This document shows, piece by piece, positions 26,368-36,642 of a stretch of 64,000 nucleotides of DNA. This DNA is from Mycobacterium vicinigordonae. Lineage in GTDB: Bacteria; Actinomycetota; Actinomycetes; Mycobacteriales; Mycobacteriaceae. The notes below the pieces were generated by a model. The model was not told where the DNA came from. It was given only the letters and a program-made list of their open reading frames with translations, and did no database searches. Where the stretch lies: the NCBI RefSeq assembly GCF_013466425.1, contig NZ_CP059165.1:5642001-5706000 (forward strand). The letters are read 5' to 3'. Positions within the stretch are counted from its first letter, which is position 1. Each line of letters opens with the position of its first letter. Made by a program: the position numbers and the translations under genes.

Positions 26368-27806
26368 CGGCCGCCCCCCTGCTCGGCCGGCAAGGGACCC
26401 GGCATCGGACCCGGAAGCGGGCCGGGAGCCGCCGCTGGTGCGGCCGGGCCGGGCCCGGGAGCGGGACCCGGCGCAGGACCGAAGCCCGGCGGCGACCCCG
26501 CAGCCGGGGCCGGAGCCGTCGGCGCCAAGAGGCTCTGCAGGTCGGTGACATTGCTGGGCGCCGGACGTCCCGAACCGGGCGCGGGAATCCAGGTCAGCTC
26601 CGGAATCGGGGTCTCCGCCTTGGCCTGTGTGGCCGGCGTGTCATAGATGATCTGACCCTTGTAGGCGGTGATCGTGTTGATCGGGTGGAACATGATCGGC
26701 GGGTAGTTCACCGTGAGCCGGCGCAGTACCGGTCCCAGCCGCTCGCGGCAGATCTCGGCGCGCCGGAAGTAGTCGGGCGCCGACGGGCCGGCCGCGGTGT
26801 CAAAGGACCCGCCGCAGATGAACTGCACCGGGTTCATGAAGTTGGGCAACGACAGCAGACCGTTCAGGGTGCCCTGCGCGGGGTCGTAGATGTTGTAGAA
26901 GTTTGAGATACCGGGACCCGCGACGTGCAGCACCTGCTCGATGTTGTCGCTCTGGTCGCTCAGGGTCTGGGTGAAGTCCTTGAGCTGGTTGACCGTTTCG
27001 ATCAGGTTCGAGTTGTTCTCCTGCAAAAAACCCCGCACGTCGGAAAGTGCCTGATTGAGGGTGCCCAGTGTCTGGTCAAGGTCGCGCGAGCTGTCCGCCA
27101 GCACCTGCGACACCGACGCCACATGCCCGGCGAATTGCACGATCTGCTCGTTGCTCTGGGACAACGCGTCCACCAGAACCTGCAGGTTCTTGACCGTGCT
27201 GAAGATGTCGCTGCGCGAATCCCCAAGGCGGCCAGCCACTTGCGCGAGCTCGGTCAGCGCGCTGTGGAACGACTGGCCGTTGCCGTCCAAGGTGTTGGCG
27301 GCCTGGTTGATCGCCGCCCCGAGCGGGCCCTGCATCTCACCGGCGGCCGGGCTGAGCGACACCGACAGCTGGGTCAGCGCCTCCTTGACCTCGTCCCATT
27401 CCACCGGCACACCGGTGCGGGACAGGTCGATGCTGGCCCCGTCGGGTAGCGCCGCGCCACCGGTGTAGGCCGGGGTGAGCTGAATGAACCGGGCCGCCAC
27501 CAGGTTCGGCGAGATGATGACGGCCTTGGCGTCCTTCGGGATCTTGACGTCGTCGGACACCGTCATGGTGATCTTGACGTCGGTTGCCCGCGGCTCGATC
27601 GACTCGATCTGGCCCACCGGGACACCCACCACACGGACCTGGTCCCCCGGGTAGAGCCCGACAGCGGAGGTGAAGAACGCGGTCAGCTTCCGTCCGCCGC
27701 CGCCGGCGGAGAACAGCACATAGGCACCACCCACCAGCGCCGCGACCAGCGCAACGACGGTAATGGTCCGCAGCCCCCGGCTGCCCAGCCGTCTGGGGGC
27801 GGTCAT
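26364..27806 (-). CDS. mce4D: Mce4D, Mce-family sterol importer subunit
   Basis: 480 residues. It has a membrane anchor (ITVVALVAALVGGAYVLF), an Mce domain (GLYPGDQVRVVGVPVGQIESI), a helical region and a Pro/Ala/Gly-rich tail of about 55 residues (PAPGPGPAAPAAAPGPLPGP). It is somewhat longer than the M. tuberculosis protein (about 451), mainly in the tail. It starts 10 bases after mce4C. Confidence 0.93.
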   Translation of the reverse strand: MTAPRRLGSRGLRTITVVALVAALVGGAYVLFSAGGGGRKLTAFFTSAVGLYPGDQVRVVGVPVGQIESIEPRATDVKITMTVSDDVKIPKDAKAVIISPNLVAARFIQLTPAYTGGAALPDGASIDLSRTGVPVEWDEVKEALTQLSVSLSPAAGEMQGPLGAAINQAANTLDGNGQSFHSALTELAQVAGRLGDSRSDIFSTVKNLQVLVDALSQSNEQIVQFAGHVASVSQVLADSSRDLDQTLGTLNQALSDVRGFLQENNSNLIETVNQLKDFTQTLSDQSDNIEQVLHVAGPGISNFYNIYDPAQGTLNGLLSLPNFMNPVQFICGGSFDTAAGPSAPDYFRRAEICRERLGPVLRRLTVNYPPIMFHPINTITAYKGQIIYDTPATQAKAETPIPELTWIPAPGSGRPAPSNVTDLQSLLAPTAPAPAAGSPPGFGPAPGPAPGPGPAAPAAAPGPLPGPMPGPLPAEQGGGR

Positions 27807-27816
27807 CGCTGCTCGA

Positions 27817-28890
27817 TCATGGTGATTTCGGCCTAATCGTCCAACGTTCCTGGATCATTCCGCGCAGGTAGTCCGCGAGACTGTCCGGCAGCTTGCCGGG
27901 CTGGAAGACCACGTCGAACATGGTCGCCACCAGCGGCGCCGGAATCGCGCCGAAGACGTTGACGTTGAAGCCGGGACCGGAGCCGACCACCTCGCCCAGG
28001 GTGGTGGCGTACGTGGGCAGCCGTTTGAGGGCCTCGGTGATGTAGTCGCGGCGTTCGTTGAGGTTAGCCACCACCTGGTTGATCTTGGTCAGCGCTGGGC
28101 CGAATTCCCTACGGTTGTCGTTGACGAAGCCCGAGAGCTGGGCCGAGACACCCTGGATTCCGGAGATCAGCGAGCTGAGCGCGGCGCGACGCTCGTCGAG
28201 TGCGGCGAACAGCTGGTCGCCGTCGTCGACCAATTTGCGGACCTGTCCGGCACGGTCGGACAGCACCGCTGTCACCGACTTGGCGTGCGCCAGCAGCCCT
28301 TGCAGTGCCTCGTCGCGGGTGTTCAGCGCGCGCGACAGCGTGGTGACACCGTCCAGCGCGCCGCGCAACCCCGGCGTTGCATCGTGCAGCGTTTCGGTGA
28401 GCACCTTCAGCGCGTGCTCGAACTGCGGCTTGTTCAGGTGGCTGGCGTTCTGACCGAGATCCTCCAGCGCGCCTGCCAGGGTGTAGGGGGTGGTGGTCCG
28501 GCTCAGCGGGATGGTGGTCGCATGACCGGAGCCACCCGGACTGACCGAGATGGAGCGCTCGCCGAGGATGGTGTCGGTGCGGATCGCGGCCAGCGACTGG
28601 TCGCCGACTACGACGTGGCGATCGACGCTGAACCTGATCTTGGCGCTGTCGCCGGCCAGGGCCACCTCCGACACCTTGCCCACCTTGACGCCGGATACCG
28701 TGACGTTGTTGCCCGGCGTGATGCCGCCGGCGTCGCTGAAGTAGGCGGTGTAGCTGTTGCCCTGCGGCCAGAACGGCAGGCTGGCGTAGCCGAACGCGAT
28801 GAGCACGATGAACGTCACCACCGCTAGACCGATGATGCCGGTGCGCAGTGGATCCTGGTCGCGCTTGCTAGCTGGCTTACTGCTTGGCAA
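27817..28890 (-). CDS. mce4C: Mce4C, Mce-family sterol importer subunit
   Basis: I place the start at TTG 28890, 7 bases after AAGGGGAGG. This gives 357 residues, the length of M. tuberculosis Mce4C; an upstream ATG at 28926 would overlap mce4B by 50 bases. Chosen this way, the overlap is 14 bases. Features: anchor helix (IIGLAVVTFIVLIAFGYASL), Mce domain (GITPGNNVTVSGVKVGKVSEV) and long helices ending in the DYLRGMIQERWTIRPKSP tail. Confidence 0.92.
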   Translation of the reverse strand: MPSSKPASKRDQDPLRTGIIGLAVVTFIVLIAFGYASLPFWPQGNSYTAYFSDAGGITPGNNVTVSGVKVGKVSEVALAGDSAKIRFSVDRHVVVGDQSLAAIRTDTILGERSISVSPGGSGHATTIPLSRTTTPYTLAGALEDLGQNASHLNKPQFEHALKVLTETLHDATPGLRGALDGVTTLSRALNTRDEALQGLLAHAKSVTAVLSDRAGQVRKLVDDGDQLFAALDERRAALSSLISGIQGVSAQLSGFVNDNRREFGPALTKINQVVANLNERRDYITEALKRLPTYATTLGEVVGSGPGFNVNVFGAIPAPLVATMFDVVFQPGKLPDSLADYLRGMIQERWTIRPKSP

Positions 28891-29932
28891 AGGCGCACCT
28901 CCCCTTGCTGGAGTCGACCTGGCCACCGAGTCCGAAGCGAATGTCGGAGCCCGCCGGGCCGTTGATCTTGATCGTGACCGAGCAGAAGTAGATGTTGAAG
29001 AACGATCCGTAGGTGCCCAGTGCGGCCAGCCGCAGGTAGTCCTCGCCCAGTTGCTCCACGTCGTTGTTGATTTCGGCCTTACGGGTGTCCAGCTCGGTGG
29101 CCAGCGGCCGCGCGTTCTCCAGCAGACCCTGCAGCGGCCGGCGCGAATTACGGAGCAGCTCCGTCAGGTTCGTCGTAGTCGAGGCCAGCGGCGGGATGGC
29201 GCCGGCGATAGCGTCGCGGTTCTTAGCCAGTCCGTCGATCAGCTGCTGCAACTGGTCGACGCTGGTCGAGAACTGCGCGCTGCGCTGGTCGACAGTCGCG
29301 AGCACGGTGTTCAGGTTGGTGATCACATCTCCGATGAGCTGGTCGCGCTTGCCCAGTGCGGAGGAGAAGGAGCTGGTGTCGGCCAGCAGGTTGGACAACG
29401 CACCGCCCTGCCCCTGCAGCAGCTCGATCAGGGCGCCGCTGATCGCGTTGACCTTGTCCGCGTCCAGGCCCTTGAGCACCGGCTTGAGCCCACCCAGCAG
29501 CGCATCGAGATCGAGCGCCGGCTGGGTGTGCGAGGCGTTGATGGTGCCGCCCGGCGGCAGCTTGCGCAGCTCTCCGGGGCCGGAGGTGATCTCCAAAAAC
29601 CGGTCACCGACCAGGTTCTCGTAGCGCACCACCGCACGCGTGGACGAGTACAGCGTGTAGCGCTCGTCGACACCGAACGCGACGTCGACGGTGTTGTCCG
29701 GGTTGAGTTTGACCCCCGACACGGCGCCGACGGGCACACCGGCGATGCGGACCTTCTGACCACCCTTGAGCCGCGACGCGTCGAGGAAGGTGGCGTGATA
29801 GGTGCGTTCCGAACCAAACCGGAAGTCACCGAACACCACCACCAGCGCGGCGCTCACCAGGACCATGACCACGGTGAAGATGCTGACCTTGATCACCATC
29901 GAGCGGTGTGACGGAATTCCTCCGGCGGCCAT
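28877..29932 (-). CDS. mce4B: Mce4B, Mce-family sterol importer subunit
   Basis: 351 residues from ATG 29932, which overlaps the mce4A stop (ATGA). Anchor helix (VIKVSIFTVVMVLVSAALVVV), Mce domain (RLKGGQKVRIAGVPVGAVSGV), helical region with VDQLQQLIDGLAKNRDAI, and a C-terminal domain with two cysteines (IYFCSVTIKINGP, SSKGRCAFAKQ) typical of the MceB type. Confidence 0.94.
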   Translation of the reverse strand: MAAGGIPSHRSMVIKVSIFTVVMVLVSAALVVVFGDFRFGSERTYHATFLDASRLKGGQKVRIAGVPVGAVSGVKLNPDNTVDVAFGVDERYTLYSSTRAVVRYENLVGDRFLEITSGPGELRKLPPGGTINASHTQPALDLDALLGGLKPVLKGLDADKVNAISGALIELLQGQGGALSNLLADTSSFSSALGKRDQLIGDVITNLNTVLATVDQRSAQFSTSVDQLQQLIDGLAKNRDAIAGAIPPLASTTTNLTELLRNSRRPLQGLLENARPLATELDTRKAEINNDVEQLGEDYLRLAALGTYGSFFNIYFCSVTIKINGPAGSDIRFGLGGQVDSSKGRCAFAKQ

Positions 29933-31134
29933 CAGAAGTCGTCCTTTTCGGCGAAGGCGCCGTGGAAGAGGAACTGCAGCGTCGAAGGCGCGTCGAACTG
30001 GAACTCGGTGAACGGCTCGTAGGGGATCAGCGCGTTGTCGGTGACCAGGAACGGAGCCCGGTAGAACGAACCACCGGTCTGCTTGGTCGGAATGTCCGGC
30101 AGGCCACGACAGTTCGGCCCACCCGACGCGTTGACCAGCGGCAGGCTCTCCGGATAGGTGTAGGCGGGTGCACCGATGACAAAGCTCGACGAGGTGAACA
30201 GCCCCGCCTTGCGCACACCGAGCAGCGGGGCGAATTCCTTGATGCCGCGGTCGATACCGGCCAGCAGACAGCCGAATTCCGGGGAGTAGTCCGCGGCGAC
30301 CTTGAGCGGAGCGCGCAACCGGTTGACCGTGTCGATCAGGTTCTGCTCGGCCGGCGCCAGCGTGTCGTACCCGTTGTTGGCCAAGCCGATCGCGGCCAGC
30401 AGCGTGGTGTTGAGGTTCTTCTGCTGATCCACCACAGTGCGGTTGATCGTCGGTAGGTTGTCGAACATGGTGTTGAGGTCGGGCGCGGCGTCCCCATAGA
30501 TGTTGGTCACGATGCTGGCCTTGCGGAAATCCTCCTGCAGGGTGGGCAGCTTCGGATTGGCTTGGCGGGTAAGCGTGTTGAGGCCCGTCATCAGCGAGCC
30601 GAGGTCGTCGCCGTGGCCGCGCAGGCCCTCCGACAATGCACTCAGCGTTCCGTTCAACTCCACCGGGTCGATCTTGTGCAGCAGGTTGATCAGCGACTGA
30701 AACAGCGTGTTGACTTCCAGCTGTACCGCCGAAGCCTGCACCTGAGCTCCGGGCCGGAGCGAGGTGGTCGCTGGGTCCTTGGGAGGGATGAACTCTACCG
30801 ACTTGGCCCCGAAGATGGTGTTGCCGGCGATGTGCACGGTCGCGTTCGACGGGATCCAGTGCAGATCACCGCTGTAGATGGCCAGCTTGAGGCGCGCCTG
30901 ATCGCCGCTGTAGATGATGTCCTCGACTTTGCCGACCTGGATTCCGCGGTACTTAACCTTGGCGCCCGGCTCCATCACCAGGCCGGCGCGCTGTGATGCG
31001 ACCGTGACGGTCTCCACCGGCGTGAAGTAGGCGGTGTAGGACAGATAGGTCAGCACGGCCGAGGCCACCAGCAGCCCGGCGAGCACCGCCGCGGCCACCC
31101 GGCCCGCGGTCTTACGTGACCCCGTGTCTGACAT
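29932..31134 (-). CDS. mce4A: Mce4A, Mce-family sterol importer subunit
   Basis: 400 residues from ATG 31134 (MSDTGSRK), exactly the length of M. tuberculosis Mce4A; it begins 4 bases after the yrbE4B stop. Anchor helix (AAVLAGLLVASAVLTYLSY), Mce domain (VMEPGAKVKYRGIQVGKVEDI) and a C-terminal domain ending LFHGAFAEKDDF. Mce4A is the subunit most often tied to cholesterol uptake in macrophages. Confidence 0.95.
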   Translation of the reverse strand: MSDTGSRKTAGRVAAAVLAGLLVASAVLTYLSYTAYFTPVETVTVASQRAGLVMEPGAKVKYRGIQVGKVEDIIYSGDQARLKLAIYSGDLHWIPSNATVHIAGNTIFGAKSVEFIPPKDPATTSLRPGAQVQASAVQLEVNTLFQSLINLLHKIDPVELNGTLSALSEGLRGHGDDLGSLMTGLNTLTRQANPKLPTLQEDFRKASIVTNIYGDAAPDLNTMFDNLPTINRTVVDQQKNLNTTLLAAIGLANNGYDTLAPAEQNLIDTVNRLRAPLKVAADYSPEFGCLLAGIDRGIKEFAPLLGVRKAGLFTSSSFVIGAPAYTYPESLPLVNASGGPNCRGLPDIPTKQTGGSFYRAPFLVTDNALIPYEPFTEFQFDAPSTLQFLFHGAFAEKDDF

Positions 31135-31138
31135 CGCC

Positions 31139-31981
31139 TTATCCCGAAAGGTTGAAGTTGCCGGTCGCTCCGTAGACGGCGAGCGAGATGAACAGGGTAA
31201 TGACCACAACGACGATCAGGGAAGTGCGTACCGCTTGGCCGACGGCCACGCCCACACCGACCGAACCGCCGCTGGCGTTGTAGCCGTAATAGGTGTGCAC
31301 CAGCATCACCGCGATCGCCATCGCGATGGCCTGCAGGAACGACCACAGCAGATCGGATGGGATCAGGAAGGTGTTGAAGTAGTGGTCGTACAGACCTGCG
31401 GACTGGCCGTTGACGAACACCGTGGTGAACCGCGCGGCAAAGAACGCGGCGAGCACCGAGAGCGAATAGAGCGGGATGATCGCGACCAGGCCGGCGATCA
31501 ACCGTGTCGACACCAGATACGAAACCGAGTGCACCGCCATGCATTCGACGGCGTCGATCTCCTCGGAAACCCGCATCGCGCCCAGCTGTGCGGTGGCGCC
31601 AGCACCGATGGTCGCAGCCAGCGCGATCCCGGCGATCACCGGGGCGACCACACGCACGTTGAGGAAGGCCGATAAGAAGCCGGTCAGCGCCTCGATGCCG
31701 ATGTTGCCCAGCGACGAATAACCCTGGACCGCGATGACACCGCCGGAGGCCAACGTCAGAAACGCCGCCACCCCGACCGTTCCGCCGATCATCACCAACG
31801 CACCTGCGCCCAGCGTCATCTCGGCGATTAGGCGGATCGTTTCCTTGCGATACCGGGTGATGGCGTTGGGAACGTAGCGCAGGGTGTCGCCGTAGAACAG
31901 TGCCTGCTCGCCAAAGTTGTCGACCGGTTCGGCGAACCTCGATACGAATCGTTTGAAACGAAGGGTGGCGTCGTAGCTCAT
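31139..31981 (-). CDS. yrbE4B: YrbE4B, MlaE-type permease
   Basis: 280 residues, the same length as M. tuberculosis YrbE4B. It has five or six membrane helices and the MlaE-family signature: VRVVAPVIAGIALAATIGAGATAQLGAMRVSEEIDAVECMAV (conserved GA-A-LG-M-EEIDA). With YrbE4A it forms the inner-membrane permease of the Mce4 ABC-type importer; the ATPase MceG is encoded elsewhere. It follows yrbE4A after 46 bases. Confidence 0.95.
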   Translation of the reverse strand: MSYDATLRFKRFVSRFAEPVDNFGEQALFYGDTLRYVPNAITRYRKETIRLIAEMTLGAGALVMIGGTVGVAAFLTLASGGVIAVQGYSSLGNIGIEALTGFLSAFLNVRVVAPVIAGIALAATIGAGATAQLGAMRVSEEIDAVECMAVHSVSYLVSTRLIAGLVAIIPLYSLSVLAAFFAARFTTVFVNGQSAGLYDHYFNTFLIPSDLLWSFLQAIAMAIAVMLVHTYYGYNASGGSVGVGVAVGQAVRTSLIVVVVITLFISLAVYGATGNFNLSG

Positions 31982-32027
31982 CGCATCATCACCATCGCCG
32001 CTGCCTCGCCCATCGTTACCCCGACCC

Positions 32028-32792
32028 CTACTTGGCCGAGATTCTGACGCCGATGGCCGTCATGACCACGTTGATGACGAACAAACAGATGAAGGCGTAG
32101 ACGACGGTTTCGTTGACGGCATTTCCGACGCCTTTGGGGCCGCCCTTGACAGTGAGGCCGCGGTAGCAGCCGACCAATCCCGCCATCACACCGAACAGCA
32201 GCGCCTTGACTTCGGCGAGAACCAGCTCCCGCAACCCGGTGAGCACGGTCAGGCCGTTGATAAATGCGCCGGGGTTCACCCCCTGCAGGAAGACCGAGAA
32301 TGCGTAGCCGCCGGACAGACCGATGATGCACACCAAGCCGTTGAGCAGCAGAGCGACCAGCGTGGACGCCAGCACCCGGGGCACCACCAGGCGCTGAATG
32401 GGGTCGATGCCAAGCACCCGCATCGCGTCGATTTCTTCGCGGATGGTGCGGGCACCGAGGTCCGCGCAGATGGCGGTGGCGCCGGCACCGGCCACCACCA
32501 GCACGGTGACGATGGGGCCGAGCTGGGTGATGGTGCCGAAAGCCGTTCCGGCGCCGGACAGGTCGGCCGCACCGATCTCGCGCAGCAAGATGTTCAGGGT
32601 GAACGCAACGAGCACGGTGAACGGGATTGACACCAGCAGCGTCGGCACCAGCGAGACGCGCGCCACCATCCAGGTTTGCTCAAGGAATTCTTGGAACTGA
32701 AACGGCCGCCGGAAGGCCGCGCGCGCTGTCTCGATCGACATCTCGAAGAACCCGCCGACCGCGCGGGCCGGTACGGCAAGCCGTTGCAACAA
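32028..32792 (-). CDS. yrbE4A: YrbE4A, MlaE-type permease
   Basis: I use TTG 32792, 7 bases after GGAGG, which gives 254 residues as in M. tuberculosis; an ATG at 32843 would add 17 unlikely residues. MlaE motif: LVVAGAGATAICADLGARTIREEIDAMRVLGIDPIQRLV. It is the first gene of the ten-gene mce4 run and lies 95 bases downstream of a KstR box. The rare start codon may damp its translation. Confidence 0.94.
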   Translation of the reverse strand: MLQRLAVPARAVGGFFEMSIETARAAFRRPFQFQEFLEQTWMVARVSLVPTLLVSIPFTVLVAFTLNILLREIGAADLSGAGTAFGTITQLGPIVTVLVVAGAGATAICADLGARTIREEIDAMRVLGIDPIQRLVVPRVLASTLVALLLNGLVCIIGLSGGYAFSVFLQGVNPGAFINGLTVLTGLRELVLAEVKALLFGVMAGLVGCYRGLTVKGGPKGVGNAVNETVVYAFICLFVINVVMTAIGVRISAK

Positions 32793-32886
32793 CCGGGTCC
32801 TCCAATCTGCGGCTCGCGGCGAATTTTCGTGACCGGAACACACCGTTGGATGACTCGTTGCCTGGTGTGAGCGCGCTCATAGTAAC

Positions 32887-32900
32887 TAGAACAGGTTCCT
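32887..32900. promoter_or_regulatory. KstR-type operator of the mce4 operon
   Basis: TAGAACAGGTTCCT has an intact AACnnGTT core and matches the KstR consensus except for the last base. It lies 95 bases upstream of yrbE4A, within the 192-base gap after hsd4A. KstR is known to repress mce4 until sterol intermediates are present. Confidence 0.8.
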
Positions 32901-32984
32901 GCTGTCGATGAACCTTGATATTTTTGCGGTAAATATGTGTCTAGCTGGTACTTCTTCTCGACAGACGCGCAATAAGCGGGCCCG

Positions 32985-33890
32985 TTAGTCCATCAGATGC
33001 GTGGCGGCGAAGGTTAACTCCGGGTTACGGTCGGCAAAATAGCCCTGCAACGTCGTGCTCAACTGGGCAGGTTCCCAGGCCGCGGCGCCGGCGTCGAACT
33101 GCTGCTCCACCGTCGGTGCGGCGACCAACGTCACGCGCGGGCCGTACACGATGAACACCTGACCGTTGACCTCCGCGGCGGCCGGCGAGGCCAGGAACCC
33201 GACCAGGGTGACCACGTGCTCAGGCGACAGCGGGTCCACCTCGCCGCCTTCGGGCGCCGCGCCAAACACGTCCGCGGTCATCGCGGTGCGTGCTCGCGGC
33301 GCGATCGCGTTGGCGCATACCCCATAACGTCCCAGGCCGCGCGCCGCGGTCAAGGTGAGCGAGATGATGCCGGCCTTGGCAGCGCCGTAGTTGGCCTGGC
33401 CGACCGGTCCGACCAGGCCAGCCTCCGAAGAGGTGTTGATGATGCGGCCATATACCGAACCACCTGCCTCTTTGGCTTTGTTTCGCCAGTACGTCGCTGC
33501 GTTTCGGGTGAGCAGGAAGTGGCCGCGGAGGTGCACGGCGATCACCTGGTCCCAGTCCTCGTCGCTCATGTTGAACAGCATCCGGTCGCGGGTGATACCC
33601 GCGTTATTCACCACGATGCCCAGGCCACCCAGGCCATCGGCGGCGGTGATGAGATCGTCGGCGGTGGAACGCGCACTGATGTCACCGACCACGGCCACGC
33701 CTTTGGATCCGGCGGCCCTGATCTCGTCGAGTACGTCGGAAGATTCCAGCGCCGAGGCGATGTCGTTGACGACGACGGTCGCACCGAGCCGGGCTAGCCC
33801 GATCGCCTCGGCTCGGCCCAGGCCAGCGGCGGCACCGGTCACCACCGCGACCTTGCCGGACAGATCGGTCGCGTTCGTATTGCTGCTCAA
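32985..33890 (-). CDS. hsd4A: Hsd4A-type hydroxysteroid / 3-hydroxyacyl-CoA dehydrogenase (SDR)
   Basis: 301 residues with TTG 33890 as start (AGAGG about 10 bases upstream); no ATG or GTG lies nearby and the fdxD gene ends 25 bases upstream. SDR motifs: TGAAAGLG, NNAGITRD, active-site Ser in TSSEAGLVG, and Tyr/Lys in NYGAAKAG. The C-terminal AFAPR-like segment (AIAPRARTAM) matches MFE-2-type 3-hydroxyacyl-CoA dehydrogenases. Hsd4A oxidises the 22-hydroxy group of sterol side-chain CoA esters and has 17-beta-hydroxysteroid activity. It lies between fdxD and the mce4 operon, same strand. Confidence 0.9.
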   Translation of the reverse strand: MSSNTNATDLSGKVAVVTGAAAGLGRAEAIGLARLGATVVVNDIASALESSDVLDEIRAAGSKGVAVVGDISARSTADDLITAADGLGGLGIVVNNAGITRDRMLFNMSDEDWDQVIAVHLRGHFLLTRNAATYWRNKAKEAGGSVYGRIINTSSEAGLVGPVGQANYGAAKAGIISLTLTAARGLGRYGVCANAIAPRARTAMTADVFGAAPEGGEVDPLSPEHVVTLVGFLASPAAAEVNGQVFIVYGPRVTLVAAPTVEQQFDAGAAAWEPAQLSTTLQGYFADRNPELTFAATHLMD

Positions 33891-33915
33891 TTTATGAATA
33901 CCTCTAGTTTCGGTT

Positions 33916-34107
33916 TCAGTCTTCTCGTAGCAGGGCTGCGCGCGGGCATTCGGCGATCGACTGCTCGGCCAGATCCTCCTGGTCAGCGGGAATCGGATCC
34001 GTCTTGACCACGGCATAATCCTCGTCGTCCAGATCGAAGATATCCGGAGCTATTCCCACGCAAACGGCATTACCTTCGCAACGGTCACGGTCCACTTTTA
34101 CTCGCAC
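33916..34107 (-). CDS. fdxD: [3Fe-4S] ferredoxin FdxD
   Basis: 63 residues from GTG 34107, preceded by AAGGAGG. Three ligand cysteines (10, 16, 54) are in the C-x5-C...C-P arrangement (RCEGNAVC...ECPRAAL). The position that would hold the fourth cysteine is not Cys, as in 3Fe-4S ferredoxins that serve P450s. In M. tuberculosis FdxD (Rv3503c) is the same size and in the same place. Probable role: electron supply to the sterol hydroxylases such as CYP142. Confidence 0.93.
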   Translation of the reverse strand: MRVKVDRDRCEGNAVCVGIAPDIFDLDDEDYAVVKTDPIPADQEDLAEQSIAECPRAALLRED

Positions 34108-34228
34108 GGCATCCTCCTTGAACTTGGGCTGGAAGCTGGGGAACACGCCTCTTTCATCGGCAAATCAGGTTGTAACACCACCATAGAACTCACACACGTC
34201 CGAACAAACGGTCGCTGGATTCCCAGAC

Positions 34229-34242
34229 TAGAACGTGTTACA
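34229..34242. promoter_or_regulatory. KstR-type operator between fdxD and fadE26
   Basis: TAGAACGTGTTACA matches TnnAACnnGTTnnA exactly. It lies 83 bases upstream of fadE26 and 121 bases upstream of fdxD, so it can serve both divergent units. The same 14-mer occurs in front of fadD19. Confidence 0.85.
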
Positions 34243-34324
34243 ACCGGGGTGACGAATGGGTGGCCGCCGCTATTGTCGGATGCCAGCCCACAGATGGACG
34301 ATCGCTCGATCGGAGGCGGCGGGA

Positions 34325-35506
<1,182 letters not shown>

Positions 35507-35531
35507 ATTCTCTGACGAGGACGGATATCTG

Positions 35532-36629
35532 ATGGATTTCTCGACGACCGAAGCGGCCCAGGACCTCGGCGGTCTGGTCGACAGCATCGTCAACTCGGTA
35601 TGCACGCCGGAGCACCAGCGCGAGCTCGACAAGCTGGACCAGCGATTCGACCGTGACCTGTGGCGCAAGCTGGCCGACAGCGACATCCTGACCAGCGCAG
35701 CAGCCACCCAGGTGGGTGGCGACGGGTTCGGCGTCCTCGAGCAGGTCGCCATCCTGGTGGCGCTGGGACACCAGCTGGCCGCGGTGCCATACCTGGAGTC
35801 GGTGGTGCTGGGCGCGGGTGCGCTGGCCCGGTTCGGTTCCGAAGAGCTGCAACAGGACTGGGGCCAGTCCGCGGTCAGCGGGGAAAAGGTCCTCACTGTC
35901 GCGCTGGACGGTGAGATGGGCGAGGGCCCGGTGCGCGCGGTGAGCTCCGGTGACGGTTACCGACTCAGCGGCACTCGTACCCAGGTGAGTTATGGTCCAG
36001 CCGCTGATGCCTTCCTGGTTCCCGCCGAGACCGATGCCGGCACAGCGGTTTTCCTGGTTGCCGCGGACGACCCAGGAGTGACTTCGACACCGTTGCAGAC
36101 CACGGGACTGGGCAGTGTCGGGCATCTGTCGCTGGACGGTACCGAGGTGCCCGCCGGCCGCAAGGTGGGTGACGCCGAGGCCGCGGAGTGGCTGCGCCTG
36201 ATCTCCTCGTTAGGCCGCAGCGCCTACCAGCTCGGAGTGCTCGAGCGCGGCCTGCAGATGACGGCGGAGTATGCGCGCACCCGTGAGCAGTTCGACCGCC
36301 CGATCGGAAGTTTCCAGGCAGTGGGCCAGCGGCTGGCCGACGGCTACATCGACATCAAGGGGCTGCGGTTGACGCTGACCCAGGCCGCGTGGAAGGTGTC
36401 CGAGGACATCCCCGCCGAGGTCGACGTTGCGTCCGCAGCATTCTGGGCCGCCGATGCCGGCCACCGAGTGGCGCACAGCATTGTGCACGTGCACGGTGGC
36501 GTGGGCGTCGACACCGACCACCCGGTGCATCGATACTTCCTGGCTGCCAAGGAGACCGAGTTCGCGTTGGGTGGCGCTACCGGCCAGTTGCGTCGGATCG
36601 GACGAGAACTGGCCGAGACCCCCGCCTAA
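35532..36629 (+). CDS. fadE27: Acyl-CoA dehydrogenase FadE27 (ChsE5)
   Basis: 365 residues. It has the ACAD fold but lacks several N-terminal flavin motifs: the middle strand has no SEPEAGTD-like motif and the active-site base is not obvious. This is expected for the partner subunit of a heterotetrameric ACAD. C-terminal YARTREQFDRPIGSFQAVGQRLADGYIDI and HVHGGVGVDTDHPVHRYFL are intact. It forms the sterol acyl-CoA dehydrogenase together with FadE26. Confidence 0.93.
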   Translation: MDFSTTEAAQDLGGLVDSIVNSVCTPEHQRELDKLDQRFDRDLWRKLADSDILTSAAATQVGGDGFGVLEQVAILVALGHQLAAVPYLESVVLGAGALARFGSEELQQDWGQSAVSGEKVLTVALDGEMGEGPVRAVSSGDGYRLSGTRTQVSYGPAADAFLVPAETDAGTAVFLVAADDPGVTSTPLQTTGLGSVGHLSLDGTEVPAGRKVGDAEAAEWLRLISSLGRSAYQLGVLERGLQMTAEYARTREQFDRPIGSFQAVGQRLADGYIDIKGLRLTLTQAAWKVSEDIPAEVDVASAAFWAADAGHRVAHSIVHVHGGVGVDTDHPVHRYFLAAKETEFALGGATGQLRRIGRELAETPA

Positions 36630-36642
36630 CCGGCAGCGTGCG

